Positions 39,476 to 39,596 of a stretch of DNA of 39,596 nucleotides are shown piece after piece. Positions within the stretch are counted from its first letter, which is position 1. Every line of letters begins with the position of its first letter. The notes under the pieces were generated by a model. That model was given only the letters and a program-made list of their open reading frames with translations. It made no database searches and was not told the DNA's origin. The DNA is from a virus: positions 1 to 39,596 of IMG/VR virus record IMGVR_UViG_3300040801_002004, one strand, 5' to 3'. Position numbers and translations under genes: made by a program.

Positions 39476-39596
39476 CTCTGCTCTCCTGTAGGGCTTGAAT
39501 CATTTTGTCGATGTTGTAATCAAGCATTGCTTGGCAGCTAAAGTTCGCCAAGTACGGGAACCGACAACCTACAAACGCATGGCTGTCATCGTCGGC
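39468..39596 (-). CDS. Junction-spanning small Cys-rich protein, C-terminal part
   Basis: This is the continuation of the leftward gene that starts at 276; bases 39555-39596 duplicate 1-42. The stop TGA at 39468-39470 overlaps the start of the next leftward gene (ATG at 39475), as expected for translational coupling. The last codons share a 17-bp sequence with the end of the gene at 38947-39267. Function unknown. Confidence 0.7.
   Translation of the reverse strand, partial: ADDDSHAFVGCRFPYLANFSCQAMLDYNIDKMIQALQESRDE
39480..39496. repeat. 17-bp repeat, copy 2 (leftward micro-operon)
   Basis: This is an exact copy of 38965-38981, at the end of the junction-spanning gene and just before the start at 39475. 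See the first copy. Confidence 0.9.
39555..39596. repeat. Right copy of 42-bp terminal duplication (circular overlap)
   Basis: This is an exact copy of bases 1-42. Removing one copy gives a circle of 39,554 bp and restores the junction-spanning gene (start 276 minus strand, stop 39468). Confidence 0.95.

Noticed and set aside
1-39596. CRISPR array, integrase, lysogeny repressor or phage RNA polymerase
   Set aside because: No regularly spaced repeats and no protein with the signature motifs of these families were seen; the only DNA-binding regulator recognised is the ribbon-helix-helix protein.

Overview
This window is a complete genome of a virulent tailed bacteriophage, apparently podovirus-like, in linearised circular form. 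The first 42 bases recur exactly as the last 42, and one leftward gene reads in frame across that junction. The unique circle is therefore about 39,554 bp. The host is most likely a Gram-negative bacterium, probably a proteobacterium: there are strong AGGAG-type ribosome sites, a lipobox lipoprotein next to a small membrane protein in the lysis region, and a peptidase endolysin. I see no integrase, no recognisable lysogeny repressor, no phage RNA polymerase and no tRNA gene.

Layout. (1) A leftward early operon runs from about 7667 through position 1 and wraps to 38880. It encodes a ribbon-helix-helix regulator, a Cas4/RecB-like nuclease, a possible ssDNA-binding protein, a small membrane protein, a C5-cytosine methyltransferase, a family A DNA polymerase with proofreading domain, a MazG-like pyrophosphohydrolase, ThyX and a second nucleotide-pool protein, followed by tiny genes of unknown role. 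(2) A rightward replication block (7707-12131) holds a VRR-NUC nuclease, a SNF2-type helicase, an HNH endonuclease, an RepB/AEP-like primase and a VapE/VirE-type helicase, closed by a terminator. (3) A leftward accessory island (12352-14769) holds five mostly unknown genes, including a cysteine-rich GP88-like protein. It has its own upstream control region (14770-15186) rich in inverted repeats. (4) A rightward late block (15187-38831) runs: HNH, small and large terminase, portal, scaffold, HNH, major capsid, decoration-type proteins, P22-like tail adaptor and hub, GNAT-like protein, ejection proteins (interrupted by an antisense HNH gene), tail fibre with self-cleaving S74 chaperone, carbohydrate-binding protein, small membrane and lipoprotein lysis genes, and an M15-type endolysin.

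How it fits together. The order portal, scaffold, coat, gp4-like, gp10-like, gp14-like, ejection proteins, fibre matches the P22 morphogenetic plan, which suggests headful packaging of a circularly permuted genome. The replication set (PolA, AEP primase, VapE helicase, SNF2, VRR-NUC, Cas4-like nuclease) is an assembly often seen in prophages, here in a phage with no sign of lysogeny. Four free-standing HNH genes sit at module or gene boundaries. Most genes are packed with ATGA, GTGA or TAATG overlaps, which I used to choose starts.

The least explained parts are the accessory island with its control region, a 158-codon alternate-frame ORF inside the methyltransferase gene, an operator-like motif shared by two divergent control regions, and the micro-gene cluster at the genome junction. 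All family assignments are from reading the sequences; no database search was run.
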